This document shows positions 22,272 through 36,093 of a stretch of DNA of 64,000 bases, piece by piece. The stretch comes from Saccopteryx bilineata (Eukaryota > Chordata > Mammalia > Chiroptera > Emballonuridae). Made by a program: the position numbers and the translations under genes. Under the pieces are notes generated by a model. It was given only the letters and a program-made list of their open reading frames with translations. It was not told the origin of the DNA and made no database searches. Location: the NCBI RefSeq assembly GCF_036850765.1, contig NC_089493.1, forward strand, positions 188,141,140 to 188,205,139. Reading direction: 5' to 3'. Position 1 is the stretch's first letter, and each line of letters opens with the position of its first letter.

Positions 22272-22436
22272 GTAAGAGGGAGGACGGGGAAAGCCTGTCT
22301 TGGTCTTTGGGATTATTTTTCCCCTTCTTTCCCTCTCTCTCTTTCTTGAGGGTGTGTTGCCCCCTCGAAGTAAAGGAATTTTGCTCCAAAGCGAGCTGGG
22401 ACCGAAGACTCTAGGCTAAGTTATCTCTCTATGTAG

Positions 22437-22502
22437 ATGGTGTCAGGGGGCGAAGCTACTGACCGAGCTGCTGGTAAATGTTTTTCACTTCTTACTCTTT
22501 AA
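22437..22502 (+). CDS. Candidate short start-codon frame or coding exon start, unidentified
   Basis: ATG at 22437 opens 21 codons (MVSGGEATDRAA...) before a stop at 22500-22502. GTAAAT at 22474 could be a 5' splice site, leaving a 37-nt exon with 12 codons plus one base. Immediately before the ATG, a pyrimidine-rich stretch ends in AG (TATCTCTCTATGTAG), which could be an acceptor. I cannot name a gene from so few residues. It may equally be a short upstream frame, or nothing. The position just after a CpG island is the only supporting context. Confidence 0.2.
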   Translation: MVSGGEATDRAAGKCFSLLTL

Positions 22503-22644
22503 TGCTTAAGGCTTCCCCCTCTTTTCTTTCTTCCTTGTTTCCTTTCCGTTGCTCCTCATTCTGCAATCGCTCCTGAATCAGCTGCAGTTCCCTTTCTCTC
22601 TCTCTCCTTGCGTTTGTGCAGTTTGCAACTTGTTTCGTGGTTTT

Positions 22645-22664
22645 CTGTGTGTGTGTGTGTGTGT
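22645..22664. repeat. (GT)n short microsatellite
   Basis: About ten GT units in the sequence after the CpG-rich block. No other feature is attached. Confidence 0.9.
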
Positions 22665-22839
22665 TTTTTCCCCTCCTTCATCCTCAGATGAATGCTGGAA
22701 CATGTAAATTCGGCACTTCGGGAGGTCATCATTAGTTGCATGAGTTTTGGGGGCGGGGAGGGGAGAGATTGGTAGAGCAGACTGTTATTTCCCTGCAGAA
22801 GGACTGCCGGTTTCTCTCTAATGTTTGTTGCAATTATAG

Positions 22840-23130
22840 GGATTTTTTTAGGGTGCATTTTCTACCGTTGCATTGATATTTAAGGTTATCATTCCTCAGG
22901 ATTACAATGCATTTTGATTCAGTTTTGACAGCATGAGAGACGCCAGTGATGCCAGAGCTACTGTATGGCACACGCTGGCTAAAATATTCAAAATTGGAGG
23001 AAGCATCATTTGCATTCCAAAAGAGAATTTCTTTAACATGCTGTTTTGCATCACATTGCTGCAGATTTGCAGGGGGCAAGAACAGACACCACTACTCTTG
23101 TTGCTTGCAAAGATAATAAACATATAAGTA
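22840..23130. promoter_or_regulatory. Candidate conserved noncoding element
   Basis: A repeat-free stretch downstream of the CpG island with balanced composition. It holds an exact POU octamer ATTTGCAT (23008-23015). Open frames overlap on both strands here simply because stops are scarce. The look (no repeats, dense AT-rich factor-like motifs next to a promoter) is that of an intronic enhancer, but conservation could not be tested. Confidence 0.3.
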
Positions 23131-26100
23131 GTTTTCTTGTATCACCCGTCTGTCCTGTCCTCCCGGTGATCGGGCTATTGCTAAATTTACTTAATAAATA
23201 AATTTAGGGCTAAGGAGAAGGAGAGAGATTGCTCGTGTTGTTTTATTCAGAATTGTGAGGCATTTACAGCAATTTCTAACCCCAAACCAGCCCTCTCTTA
23301 GATCCCACTTCAAGTGGCACCTTGTCGGTTGGGGAGAGGAAGGGCCATTTCTGCTATACACACGGAATACAATTATTTAAAATAGCCAGCATAATGAATG
23401 CAAATTGAACTCTTAACTCTTTTCTTAAAAATAGAACCGACTCTCTGTAACTCTTGCTTCCAGGATCTGTTTTGAATATTATTTAAAAATTAATACACAA
23501 CAGCTCTTGAATGCATTGCTGTCATGTCAGTTCTTTGGAGGGTTCTGAGCAGCCCCCCACGTTTCATTTGTTCCACTCTTTTCCCCCTGAGTTTGCAGTT
23601 CCAGTTCAGTAGGAAAACGCGATGGGTCAGTAAGCAAAGGCAAATCAGCAGTTTCAAAAGAAATCAGGGTGCAGTTGTAAAATTTCTGCTAAGCCATGGG
23701 AAAATGAGCTAAAATAATGGCAGCTAAAGCGTTGGAAAGTGAGCCTGGGGTAGACCAGGTGGCAGTTTCCGCATGTGTGTTGCTGTTCTCGGGAGCTCTG
23801 AACTCTAGACTTGTAGGCGCGGATGAAGATAGCCAGCCAGTCCAGGGATGCTCTGGGGCACAGGCGTTGTGCAAGGGAAACGACTGTCATTTAAGAAAGC
23901 CTGCTTCTGCTGTTGGATTGCCACATCACAGAACAGCACGTTCCCTGTGTGCAAAGAGTACGATGGCAATAACCGTTAAACTTTTTCTGTAAATGTAAAC
24001 TTAGTTGCTGTGGGAAGAATAGCATAAGACAGTCCAGCCTGCTCAGGACTGGAGAGCCATACACACTGTAAATGAACTCCACTAGCCAGGCCCTCCTTCG
24101 TACAGAACAATTCCAAGATGCCATGCAAGTACACCTGTTCTGGGTTGCCTGTGTAGATGGAAGCTTTTCTCCAAATGTGGACTGGGTTCCTGAGACCTAA
24201 AGCCCTACGTCTTCTTTTGTAGGCTGCTAATGGGAATAGGAGTTTCATTCAGAAGGGAAGCTCAGCTTACTCATGGGTCCTTTGACATGGCAATAGGGCT
24301 ATGTTAAAATAGGTTCGTGGACCCTTACATGTACCATTTGATGAAGGTGAGGTATGGAAGGGGAAACTCAACTTCCATTTACTAGGCTCACAATTGTCTT
24401 TGAAGCATTTGTTTGAGTGCGAAAGAAAAATGAATTTCTATGGCAAACTATTATCCCTAGAACCCAAGTCTTCTAAAGCACCATGGCTTTCCCATTCTAG
24501 GACCCAAACTAGAGACCAATATAGCCATGCAGAGCAGCTGCACTATTTCTCTGGAATATTCCACACACATGGGCATGAGCAGATAACTGACCAGGCTAAG
24601 GATTCATTCACATGGCCCACAGAGCAAGATTTCTAATTGTTATGTAATCTGTTCAGAGCGTGGATATATTTATGAAACATCAGGATGAGCTTTAGTTTTA
24701 GCAGCTTCACTAGAGGTGAAGGCCAAGAGTGAAGTGATTTAAAAAACATGTTCTTTCCTGCTGAGGTTAGTGTTTGCCCAACCGTTCCTCTTTCTACTTC
24801 TAGTTTCCTGGCAACTTCTGCAAAGCTATGAGAATTGGTGTTAAAATATTAAACATATCGGCATCTGGGCTGTAACGCCTGGTTAGAGGACTATTCAGTC
24901 AGCTAGATTTGTAATTACTCTGATATGGTTCTGTGTGGTACCGTGCTAGTGGCTTGCTGGTGGTATTATTATTATTATATTACTGTTATTAAATTTTCCA
25001 TTACATCTTAATGAAGTTTATTTTAACCTTCTGTGTCTGGTGTTGCTCTCACATTCATGTGTCAAAAGAATACCAGCCTCTTGCTAAGCTTGTTGCTAAA
25101 TTAGGTAGTTTGTGTTTAATCTGCATAGCATCTGGCAATGTGCAGAGAAGGTAACTTATTTTGGAGGAAAAGTCCATATAGAAAGACTGTTGGTTCAGGA
25201 AGCTTCTTAATGACATTTCTCTTTTCATTTTGATAAGAGTGAAGGTTTCTATGCATGGATGAGCTGTTTATATGCTAGGGCTACTGAATATTTCTTAGAA
25301 CTAATTGCTTTTTTTTTTTTAATTGTGTAATTGAAAAGAACTTTGAAGTACCTGTGTGTGTTTTAAGGACAACTTGGATTAGTGAGCTTTTCCATTATCT
25401 TCTATTCTTTGTAGACTGATTTTGAGAAGTGATTTCTGGTGAAATATGGTCAAGGTCATTGCCAAGGACCTTTTAATTCCTCCCCAGTCAAGAACTCAAA
25501 CTTGAACTGAAAGTCAGATTTAAAGCGGCAAAACTTAGATCCAGCTACGACTTTAAACAGGACTACGTCAAAAACTTATATTTTTGTCTCTCATTACTTT
25601 GTGTGAAGCAGTAGTTTTATTCTTTGAAGTACTGTTTTCCTATGAGCCCTGGTATACTCACAGGGAGTAGTAACCTTTTACCTTGCATTCAGTACATACA
25701 ACAGAGGCACAGACTTCAGGGAAGGTTACAAGAATAATTTTGGGGGGGTGGGCATGAAGGGGTTGGATATTTTTTGATATGTTCTTAATAGAAAGGAATG
25801 TAGCAATATTACATTAAATGTTTTATAGTTTTTAATTAGATAACAGCCCATTTAAAATTTTGTGAAAGCAACAGTAATTTTACAAGAAGTCAGGTATGGG
25901 GAGAGTAAAGAGTAAGTAGCCTTGTCAAATACTCTTTGTGCCCCAGTTTCTCTGTGACTTTAGAAAAGACACATTCACATTGTCCAGGACTTGATACTCT
26001 CAGTGACACATACTTTTAAATATTATTTTAGGTTATTTCCTCTACCTGCCAAAGATAAAGCTGTGCTTTAAATAATTATTTCAGCAGTCCTCAGAGTACC

Positions 26101-29100
26101 CGCCCCTACTTCCGAAGGCTTTCATGATGTCGAAGAGGTATTAAAATCTTTTCCCTACAATCTATGCTCCTTTCCTGCCCCAGTCTACTTAATATATTGC
26201 GCTGTATAATGTGATTTTGAACTTGAAGTATTTCATCGTTTTTATAAATTCTTTATGTCAAAAATAAAAAATGAAGCACCTTGGGAAATAGTTTGCAAAT
26301 AAAGTCCCTCTATTATTGCGGAGAGACTAACAGGTCCACCTCTCCTAAGCAGAGAAGTAAGAGCCTTTGAGGCAGGAAGAATGATCAGGCACCCAAGTAC
26401 AGTTGGGTGCTTTTTTTTTTATTGCAGCAGTGTGGGTAAAAAGAGAGCAGGTGTTTCAACTCTTTTTATCTACCTTTAGTGTACAGAAATCAAGACTAAA
26501 TTATATAGCAATATGTTAAAGAAAAATCCATTTTCCCTTGTAAAGATTGTCGCCCCCCACAAGATGAATCGATTGTTGACGCTGATGGAATAATTAACTG
26601 CATTCCTTGTCTCGTCACTGTTGTGTGGCTGTGCCAGCATCTTGGTGGTGGGTGCGAAAGACGCCACGTCTGTCTCGGGAAAGTATGAACGCACGGTTAG
26701 GGAAGAATGCATGGTTTCTTTGGAAGTTTAGCCTTGATTACACTTCTTTGAGAGGAGGCTTGGCCCTCCTTGATATTTATGTAGAGCACTTAGGATGATT
26801 TTCCAGGGCTACTGGGGTCTCTGCTGTAGTTCTGCCACAGGTTATTGTAATGCACGTAGAGGGTGTCGGGTTTCTTAGCTTAGTCGTTCTTCTCATTGCG
26901 TTCCCTTGTGATTTCTGAAATGTAAGGCAGATCTATGAAAGTTGGGAACTCAGCTTCCAGGAGACAGTTTATTTACTTGTTCTGATGACTAATTATTTAG
27001 CTATGCATGCTCCAAAGAATTTTGTAAAATCCATTTCAGTTTATATGACCTTGGTGAGGTACTTACTTCTAAGTTATATAGAAGGGAATTATAGACCCTG
27101 TAGAAAAAGAAACTTATGAATTTGGTTCAAAAGACTGTTATTTCTTTTGTTTATGTATGTTCCCCAATCTTCAGTTTGCATATTAGAAAGTAAATAACTA
27201 AAGCTGGAGAATATAATTTATGTGATGAAGATAACATTGATACTAACAATAACATAACTGATTTAAAATCTTTAGAGAGGACAATTCTATAGAGGCTTCT
27301 TCTGGAAAAGGCTTATGTTTAAATGTCATTTTTATTATTGCTTAGGATTTAACTGATACTCAATGTTTTGACATTTATCCTACTTTAATTAGATGAATAA
27401 GGGCATATATGGAAAAAAAGAAATACATCATTAAATAAAAATGATTTTGGTAAAGGTTAAAAAAAATCCCATAATGTGAAATAACCGTTTCACAAAATTG
27501 TCTAAGACGCTTGCTATATTTGTAAAATGTTAAGAAAAAGTGCCCCTTCAAAATTTAATTTCAAATATTTGAAATAGTCAAGGGTGGGTCCTTAGGTTAT
27601 TTCTATGAATGACATTGAACAACAGAGAGAAGATAGCTATGTCCAGGCAGATAACTAATTCAAGCAGTAAATACTGTATCTACATAGCTAAAATGAGAGT
27701 TTTTATTAGAGAACTCATTACAATAGACTTTGTGATTTTAACTGTGATAATTTTTCTAAACCATTTTAACTGTAAAGTATATGGTTGTATACACACATTT
27801 CTGGAGATATTACTTAGATGGAAGAGAGGCAAATCAAAGCTGTAGGAAAGTATATCTTTGTCTTCTTTTTTTTATTTTTATTCCTTCAATGAGCAGGTTT
27901 TGGATTCCCAAGACAGAACAGGTACTAAGCTCTGCTAAGAGCTAAATCTGATGGCCAGGCTAAATTGATGTCAAAAAGATGTCAAAGACAGTGAATGGGA
28001 ATGCAGTGGGATGCTTTTATGAAAAAAAAAAATACCATACACAGCGTTGTTCTTTGTGTCCCTCGGGAGTATATTAGAAAGGTGATTTAATTTAATTTTA
28101 TTTCAGGGTTTGCTCAGTCAGTAACTGTATACACGTAGCTGCTCCTTCTTCCCTTTTAGGATGCCCAGCCCGGTTCCATTCATGCAGTCTGATGTGACAT
28201 GATGCCCGGAATCGGGGACTCTTGTTCGCATTTGGAACTACCTGCATGAATGTAATGGCGGCCCGAGGGCCGGGAGGGTGAGAGGTTCGTGAGGAGGACA
28301 TGTACCAGAGGGTCTATTTTGTAGTTGGCTACCCTTCCCCTATGGCAATCAGCATGTCACTAGTTTTATTTTTAGCCTCACCTAAACTTCTTGAGAAGAC
28401 ACAAACCGCTTCTTTATATTTAACCCTAAGAATAATAATATCGTGATTACAAAAACATTTCACAGCGGTTAGAAGACTGCCATTTATGTGACCAGCATCT
28501 AATTTTTCTCCTTTCTAATCCTGTTTATATATCCTCACCCATAATCAGGCTCAGTCAGATGAAACCAATTACTAAGGGGAAAAAAATCAAATGTATTTAT
28601 TATATTTATTGGATGTGTCTGTTGCTTAATTATCCATTGGCAAATTTACATGTGGCCACAGAGAGGGTGGTGGATGAGTGTGAAGAAATGATCAATCATC
28701 ACTTCTCACAGTCCAGAGGAGTCTGCCAAAAAACCAAAGGGGGGGAAAAAAAGTCATCTCTCATTGCTGTCAATGTCGGGAGCTAACAACTGAAAAAAGC
28801 AAGTGTCACCCCCCCCCCAACTTGTTTGGCTTGATATAGGAAAAATCTGGAAAAGACTGGGAGTTATCATTGTCAGACTTTTTACTGATGACTCCAAATA
28901 ACGTTAGGAAAAGAGGTAAAGAACTCTGTACACTTTCAAACAGATAACGATTTCTGTGTTCAAAGGTGTGTGTTAGAAAACTAACCCAAGTTATCCTGTA
29001 AAGCAGATGAGCAAGACCACCCTTCGCCTGTACGTTGACGGTGGGGTGGGGTGGGATCGGGAGGGTCTGAAGGTCAAGGTGATCTGCAAGGTAGTGCTTG

Positions 29101-30478
29101 AGAAGTTACTGATCATGACCTGCGGCTCTAATGAGCACATGCTAAGACAGCACACTAAAGCAGTGAATTCAAAAAGGTTTTGCATTCGGTCTTTGATGGT
29201 GAAGACAGACACAGACTTTTATTTTGGTCTCACGCATTTTTGTTAAAATTTTTTGCCTCAACCAAAAATGGTTTTCAGCTCTTTGTTTTAATTTCCCTGT
29301 GAGTTTAATGGGATTGATCCTGAACGGGTAATGTCTTATCTTTTCCCCACCTGCTCTCATCACAAGGTTTGGGAAATTTATCAGTGTGGAAGAGGCTCTT
29401 TGAAATGGCTAACAGAAATAACCACCATTTTCAAGTAAATGTAGTAAAGCTAAACTCTTAAGGGAAGCATCTTCTTATTTATGGAATTCCTCAATTCCAG
29501 GAACCCTATGTTTTCATTATTTTGTTCTATTCACACCCCCAAGGTAGAATGTTTTGATAAACTTTAGTGAAGAAAACAAACCATGTTTTGGGCTTGAGGC
29601 ATTTGAAGATTGGCTTCAGGGAAACATTGAATGAAATATGTTTTAAGACAATGGCTACATTACGATTTAATGTTAATTACCATTTATTTGGGGACACTGC
29701 TATTGGAGAAACTACATAGGCATTGTAGATGATGCTTTTGTCATGTGTGACTGAAAAGAAATAAAAACGGGAGCGTGAATCTTAAGAACTGAGAGGGAGA
29801 AATGCTTTTATACCAAGAAAATGTTAGAGAGGAGCTAAATTTTGCATGTATCCTAATCCTTATTAGAAAAGTTCTTTTGAAATAACGTAATAGAGTAAGT
29901 AGTTTTGTTACAGAATAGAAGTTGCTGTCAGCTGGATTCACTGTGATAGCCAAGCAGTGAGTAGAGTCTAAACACTCCTTCCTAGAACACTGATTTTTCA
30001 CTGCTATTCCCTAAGGCTACTCTAGGTATGTGAGGGGCAGCGGTTTCTCTTTATGTAATTTGTGTATGTTCCCGTCGATTGTGAAGTCTATTCTTGGGCA
30101 ATTTTCAAGTTAAAATTGTGTTATAGCTACCCTGAAGGTTGTCATTTCTTGGATTTTTTCTTGTCAGTCAATTCATAAGTGTTTATTAAGCCCCCATGGG
30201 GTTTACACAGAATCGTACACAGGTTGCAGCCATGTGTGGGTGTGTGACTAGGATTGATCTAGAAGTCTACATTCTATAGGCAGAAGTACCGTGATGTGTG
30301 TGTGCGAGTGTGTGTGTATAAAATAATATTTTAAATAGAGAAGTTAGTAGTAGGGTTATTTTTTTGTTATTGTTGTTGTTTTATGTTTTGTTTTGTTTTG
30401 AATTGCCTTGCTGTGGAACTCCCAAAGGTATTACACAGAGAAACACATAGCTTGAAGACAGGTCAGGGTTATGATTTC
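23131..30478. other. Transposon-poor, AT-rich noncoding stretch
   Basis: No SINE head, hAT terminus, L1 or clear L2 copy is visible, apart from possible L2 traces at about 27880-27960 and 30165-30240. Open frames are short and unconvincing. Poly(T) and homopolymer runs occur. It may be part of a long intron or a regulatory desert. Confidence 0.5.
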
Positions 30479-30672
30479 TTACCTTTCCTCCTTTTTCTCC
30501 CTCCCTCCCCCCCTCCCTCCCTCTCCCCCTCCCTCCCTCTCTCCCTCTCTCCCTCTCTTCTCCTTCCCTCCCCCCTCCCTTTTCCCCCCCACCCCACTCC
30601 TTCCTCCCTCCCTCCCTCCTTCCCTCCCTCCCTCCCTTTCTTCCTTCCTTTTTTCCTCCCTTCTTTTCCAGA
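30479..30672. repeat. Long homopyrimidine tract (C/T)
   Basis: Almost 200 bases of CTCC/CCTT/TTCC repeats with only a few interruptions on the plus strand. The purine strand is GA/GGA-rich. Such mirror-symmetric homopyrimidine runs can form triplex (H-) DNA. The 98- and 74-codon serine/proline/leucine open frames through it are artefacts. Confidence 0.93.
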
Positions 30673-33562
30673 TATCTAATAACAGAGATGTTTAATAAAG
30701 CCAGTGGACAAGTATTAAACTATGGATCTTTGCCAGCAGGAATCATGTCATTGCTAACATTCAGGTTTTGGAATAAGGAGAAATTCTAATGCTGGTCATG
30801 TTTAGGGTGTGCCTGTTACCTGTGTAAATTTGATCAGTGAATGGATAAATGATTCTATGGCCCCAAAGCTGTCAATTTACATTTTTTTGACCAATGAATC
30901 AATTTATGATTCACCTTTTTTTTTTTTTTAATGAAGGTTGTTTGAAAAATGATAGAAATTGAGAAGGACAGAAAAACTGCAAGTATTCCCAAAATGCCAT
31001 TGATAAAATGTTTTTTAAAAGAATATTTTCCCTGTCGAACTTGAAAGCATATGTGGAATAAGTAATCAGGGGTTTCCTTTTGAAAACTTATCCGTGCTCT
31101 TAAATTCATCTTTTATCAATCGTTGGCGGGGAGGGTATTGTTCTTGACAAGGACCAGGTAAAAAGAGCTGTGAATGAGGGGTGCGCGGTAGCAATGACCC
31201 TTCTCACAGCCCCAGGTGATAGCTGCCTTGACTTCAGGCAGTCAGCTCTGACTTTTAATATCCTCAGCCAGGCTCCTGATTAATGCTGATTTTGACCGTG
31301 ATTTACAAGACATGCATATGTCATTTCCAGCGAATCATAGCTAAACCATCAAAATTTACTTTCCATTTTCTGTGTCTTGTTGATGGGTAGCAGAGAAGCA
31401 GAGGCTGAGGGAAAACAATAGAAAGGGTCTTCGCAGAAGCATTTCTCGTTTATACTTTGACTCTTGGGCTCTTTTCCTGTTGGCGACGTGACTTTCTGAG
31501 GATTTGTGAAAACTTAGCTGCGAGGTCCTTCTGGGAAGGTCCGTCGTCTTTGTGATGAGAGAACGCTCTTGACCACTCCCGATGTTGCAGGATCTCTTCG
31601 CTTATTTTCCAACCGTTTATAAAATTAACCAACACAGAATAAAAGTACAGTTTGCATATTATTCTTGATTTGGGGATTGAGGTGTGTTCTTACTTATAGG
31701 CTAAAAAGACTAAATATGGCTGATGTAAACCGAAGAGGAACGTGTTAGAGGGATATTGGGTATCACGAAATCACCAGGAAGCGTGGAACCAGGCACATCT
31801 GCTTCTGCCACTGAATTCTCGGTACCCAGCTGGAGCCCTTCTTATCCCTGGCACTGGGCTGTGCCTTTGCCATTAGTATCAATTACTAATAGGAATGCCC
31901 TGGATATGTGGCTGTTTGTACCAAGACTGGAAGAAACCCTTGTCCTTTCTTCTGGGGGCCCCTGGCTCTCTAGTCAAGGACCCAGGCTGGAGCACCCATT
32001 TGATTGGCTGCATCTCAATGAATTGTCCTTCCGGGTAACTAGGAAGTCTGAGACATCGGTGGCCGGGCCCTTTCATGGCCTATAATGAGACGAAAGATTT
32101 TGACTTTTGGCAAGATATAAATGTTGGAATTCCCTCAAAATAAAAGGAAGGGGGGACAGATAACAAAACAGGAAAACAAACAAAAAAAAAGCCCAAGCAA
32201 TATTTAGTGTTTTCCGTGAGTGACTTGTAGGACCTTAGGGAATGGATAGCCGGTGTCTGGTAACATGACCTTGAAAGGGAAATGGCAGTGAGACCTTCTC
32301 TGACGATGATAAAGGTATCAAGCACACACCAATCTCAACCACGTTTGTCATGTAGAGAATTATGTTTATCATCACCAACAGCCATTTTAAAGTGTTACCC
32401 ATTAGAATTCTGCTCGTGCTGATGTTAAAGATCATTCAACTAGAATGGACAAAATTTGCCTATGACTAAATGGGGATGGTCTGAAAAAAAAAAAAAAGAA
32501 AAGGTAAAAGGGGTTTGTTTAAAGTACATAGAAAGCACACCTGGATAGCTAAGTAACTGCCTGTAAGCAAAGTAATAGGAGTTCCAGATAACAGACAGAC
32601 CAGATGAACTTTCTGCTTAGCAATCAGTAAGAAGAGTGGCCGTGAGTCTTGAAGGAAATGAAGCTGCATTTCCTGAGGTTCAAATGGGTCTTCCTGAATT
32701 ATTAGTAAGCCTAGTGAAGTTTAGGACCCACGCGAGTAATCCACGCCAGTGGTAACGCGACTGACTGCATCTGAAGGTTCGGTCTTTTTATTTTTCAATT
32801 CCAAATTAATATATTTATCCTTCTATCACTGTCTCCCAAGGATTTTGGGAATTAATTAGAAACAAAATCACTTTCAATCCTTGGATGGTACATTCTGTTC
32901 TGAAAAAAAAAAAAAGAGATACTGCAGCGTTATTAATCACGACGTAGTTTCATCCAATAAAAGAATGCGACTGGCTGAAGTCTCACATGGTTGATATTTT
33001 CTAATATAAATTACTGTAGGATTAGATAGTTAAATATTGAATATTGTCTCATTTAATGCAGTTCCATGAAATATTAATGATGATGGGTCTCCAGTTTGGG
33101 GAAAAGGGAGAGGTTTTTTTTTTTTTTTCTTTTTCTTTTTACTAATAGCTTTGGCTGGTAACAGAATACTTCTCCAAAATGATAATGAAGATATTTTAAT
33201 GAAGGGAAAGCAGGAAATAAATGGCTACTGAATTGATAGATTTCAAACAGGCCAATGGTCACAAATATTTTTTTTGTCTTTGTATGAACTGGTTTTCTTT
33301 ACAGTCTAATGACTCCGCTGTGATCATTGTGAATAGCTTTGAGATTTTGTTCAGGGAGCAGCCGTACGCTATCAGGCCCGTGAAGAGGAAGACCACTGAT
33401 GTTTCCTTGGCATGAGCTGGAAAAGTCTAAAAATTGGAATGGACTTTAAAGGAAGGCTGGCTGTGTTGAGTGTCACAGTTGAAATGGATTGTTCATGAAG
33501 TTAAAAAACAAGAGAGAGCAAAAGAGAAAACAAAGGAAAGAGAGAAAGAAAGAGAAATATTG

Positions 33563-33600
33563 ATTAAATAGTCCAAGTTTCTTAGACTCAACTATTTAAT
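33563..33600. repeat. 10-bp inverted repeat
   Basis: ATTAAATAGT at 33563-33572 and ACTATTTAAT at 33591-33600 are exact reverse complements, with 18 bases between. AT-rich and short, so it may be fortuitous. Confidence 0.8.
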
Positions 33601-36055
33601 GAATAGAATAAAACTGTTTATTGTCCACACATTTCTTTCCAGTATTCTCTATTTTGACTTTCCTTCATATTCCTGATTCTATCCATTTATAGCTCCAATT
33701 GAGGGACAAAAAGTTGTTGATAAATAGGGTGACTCTTGTTGAAATATTCTGTGACGAATACAGCATAAGAATAGCTACCGTGCATCAAATTGGCTTAAAT
33801 CAGATGCGTTTCTTTTTAATCTGGGGGAACTTCAGTGTTTTGTGAGACGATTTTATTTAAAATTGCGGTTTTTCCACGTTTCAGAACTAGTAATTTAACA
33901 GTTGAAAAGCTCCCTTTTTTGTTCTGTGTTGTTATGTGTGTGGTGATGTGAGTGAATACATTTTATTTTAAAACGTGTTTTGGGGTAGCAACGTTTTAGC
34001 ACAAACTTATTCCTTGATAAAGGAGCCGGCTGTAATTTGCAGAAATGACTGTTTCTTTTTCTTTGGTTGTTGGATAATTGCTCTTTGTATACACTGTGAA
34101 CATGTTCGTATAGACCAGTGACAAAGCCTAGCAGATGCACTTGCAATTATCTGGAATTTAAGTAAATTTTGCATCTGATACACACAAAGCAAAGGCTTTG
34201 CCCAAGCAGGCTTGCCTACTGGCATGTGGATTGCTGTGAATACAATGAGTAGATTTTTAATGGAAAACAAATGGGACTATTAGGAAGTCTTGTCTTTTAT
34301 TTGAAAAGACACCCGCCTTAGGCATGGCCTAAACCTTATTTATATTCATAGTTGGTTCAGTTCTAAATTTGACCTTTGAAATTGAAAAAAAAAATTTTTT
34401 TAATGTTTAAAACAAAATGTGTAGCTGTGCTTTTCTTTATTGGAGTCACATGCATGGTTTTCTGGGACAAGAACAGCAAAAGAAAGACTTTGTTTCCTAT
34501 TTCAGTTTTATTTTTTCTGACCGATTAGGAGAGCGTTCCCTTATTTAAACTAAATGTGTAAAAGAAGGATTTCGTATTATAAATACATCATGCTATAGAT
34601 AAAAGATAATTATGATGTTACTTTACCAACCTCAGTTCCCAAAGGGGACCATAAGAAGGAATATATAATAGGTCCAAATTCTATGTCTTAGTGTAAACAA
34701 AAGTGGGCTAGCCAGAGGAATCGTTTTCTGCAAAAGCCTCTTTTCCGAGTTTTGTTTGAGATGAATCCTTTCCACCGTGAATTTTTTGTTGTTGTCAGAC
34801 TTACATAAGTGAGATAGCTGAAAGCTTAATCTTTTTGTCTGTACTTATGCTAAGCAAATATTAAGTGCATGGAGCTTCTCGGATTCTCTTAAATGCCTTT
34901 AGGTCTTTCGGGTGGGGGGGGCTTAAATTATTTTTACTTTCAATGACAGGGTTATAAGTAATGGGTCCCATTGAATTCTTACTTTACAGTTTGAAGATGC
35001 TCCTTGCTATTCTGGCCTTTGAATGAAGAGCAGTAGTAGCTCAGGCAACGTAAAGATGGGCCTGTCCTGCCCCTCTCCTGCTTGCTTTCTCATCTATCTG
35101 AAATGGAATCTAATAATAGCCGGAGATCTTTTCTAATTCTTTTAAGAATCAGAAGCCTCGGGGGCTGGGGGGTGGGGGGGTCTAAGGGTTGAGTGGTTTG
35201 GGGGAGGGGGGTGGAAGAAAAAGAAAGTGGATAAAGTAGCTCTGGAAAGAAATGTTTAAGAAGGAAAAGGTGAGTCTGGCAGAAGTATTTTAGGCTCTGA
35301 ATTAGAACAGGACACGTGGGCTCCATTCACCTTATCCACTTTCGAAAACAAAACATAAAACCTCTTCAAGGAAGTAAGTGCTTTTTATAGAATTAAAAAA
35401 AAAAAAGACAGAATTTACTCATACGTGCCTTGTCAGATCGTTCTGTGGGTCCCCTGGTCACTCCAGCGCATTGACCTCCCCAGCCTCCCCATCTCCGTGC
35501 CCACCCTCTGCTTACGTGTCTTAAACCGTCCTAGGCTATCTTTAGGCTTGGAGAGAAACCAGGTGCTTTCCTTGGTATTTAAGCAGCTTGCTATTTTGAA
35601 ATTCCCTGAGAGAACTGTGGGCATTTTTATTTCTGTGTCTCGAAGCAACTCTTTTTTTTTTTTTTTTTTTTTTTGGAAGGAGAATCTGCTTATATAATAG
35701 CCAGAAGCGGACCCTCGGGAACGGCTGAGCGATCCTGCAGGAAAAGAAATGCAGGTGTCATGCGCGCCCTCCCGAGGGGGTCTCAATTGGAGATATTTGC
35801 ACAATAGCAGATTCTCAGGAGGATAAATAGACACAAAGCCCGTCTTTCCAATGGAGTGCAATCAGTAGGAAAGCGGCACCTAGGAGGATGAGAGACTAAT
35901 AGCTCATCCTGAAAGAGATTCCTGAACAGTTCCAGAGCCAGGACCCAACTGTCAGCTGAGCGTGCCAGGGAGACAGATGCTGCCGTTGGAAGAGACTTCT
36001 CCTCAGTTAGGTATTTTGTTCTCGTAGATGGCCAACCATGACTCGCGGGGGAAAC

Positions 36056-36057
36056 CG

Positions 36058-36093
<36 letters not shown>

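Larger units (their letters stand above)
21180..22300. promoter_or_regulatory. CpG-rich, promoter-like block
   Basis: GC- and CpG-rich sequence with GGGCGGG-type boxes (e.g. around 21843), CGG/CAG-rich stretches near 22160-22220 and a long GT/GC alternating tract at 21861-21992. It contrasts sharply with the AT-rich sequence on both sides and with the SINEs. This is the usual look of a mammalian promoter CpG island. Direction is not certain, but a donor-like site at 22272 points to rightward transcription. The 219-residue minus-strand open frame at 21165-21824 is most likely an effect of GC-rich composition. Confidence 0.7.

Noticed and set aside
21623..22349. Histidine/threonine- and cysteine/valine-rich open frames (95-228 codons) through the GT tract
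   Set aside because: They are translations of (GT)n and (CA)n repeats in all frames and have no independent support.
30383..30695. Serine/proline/leucine-rich open frames of 74-98 codons
   Set aside because: They come from the homopyrimidine tract at 30479-30672.
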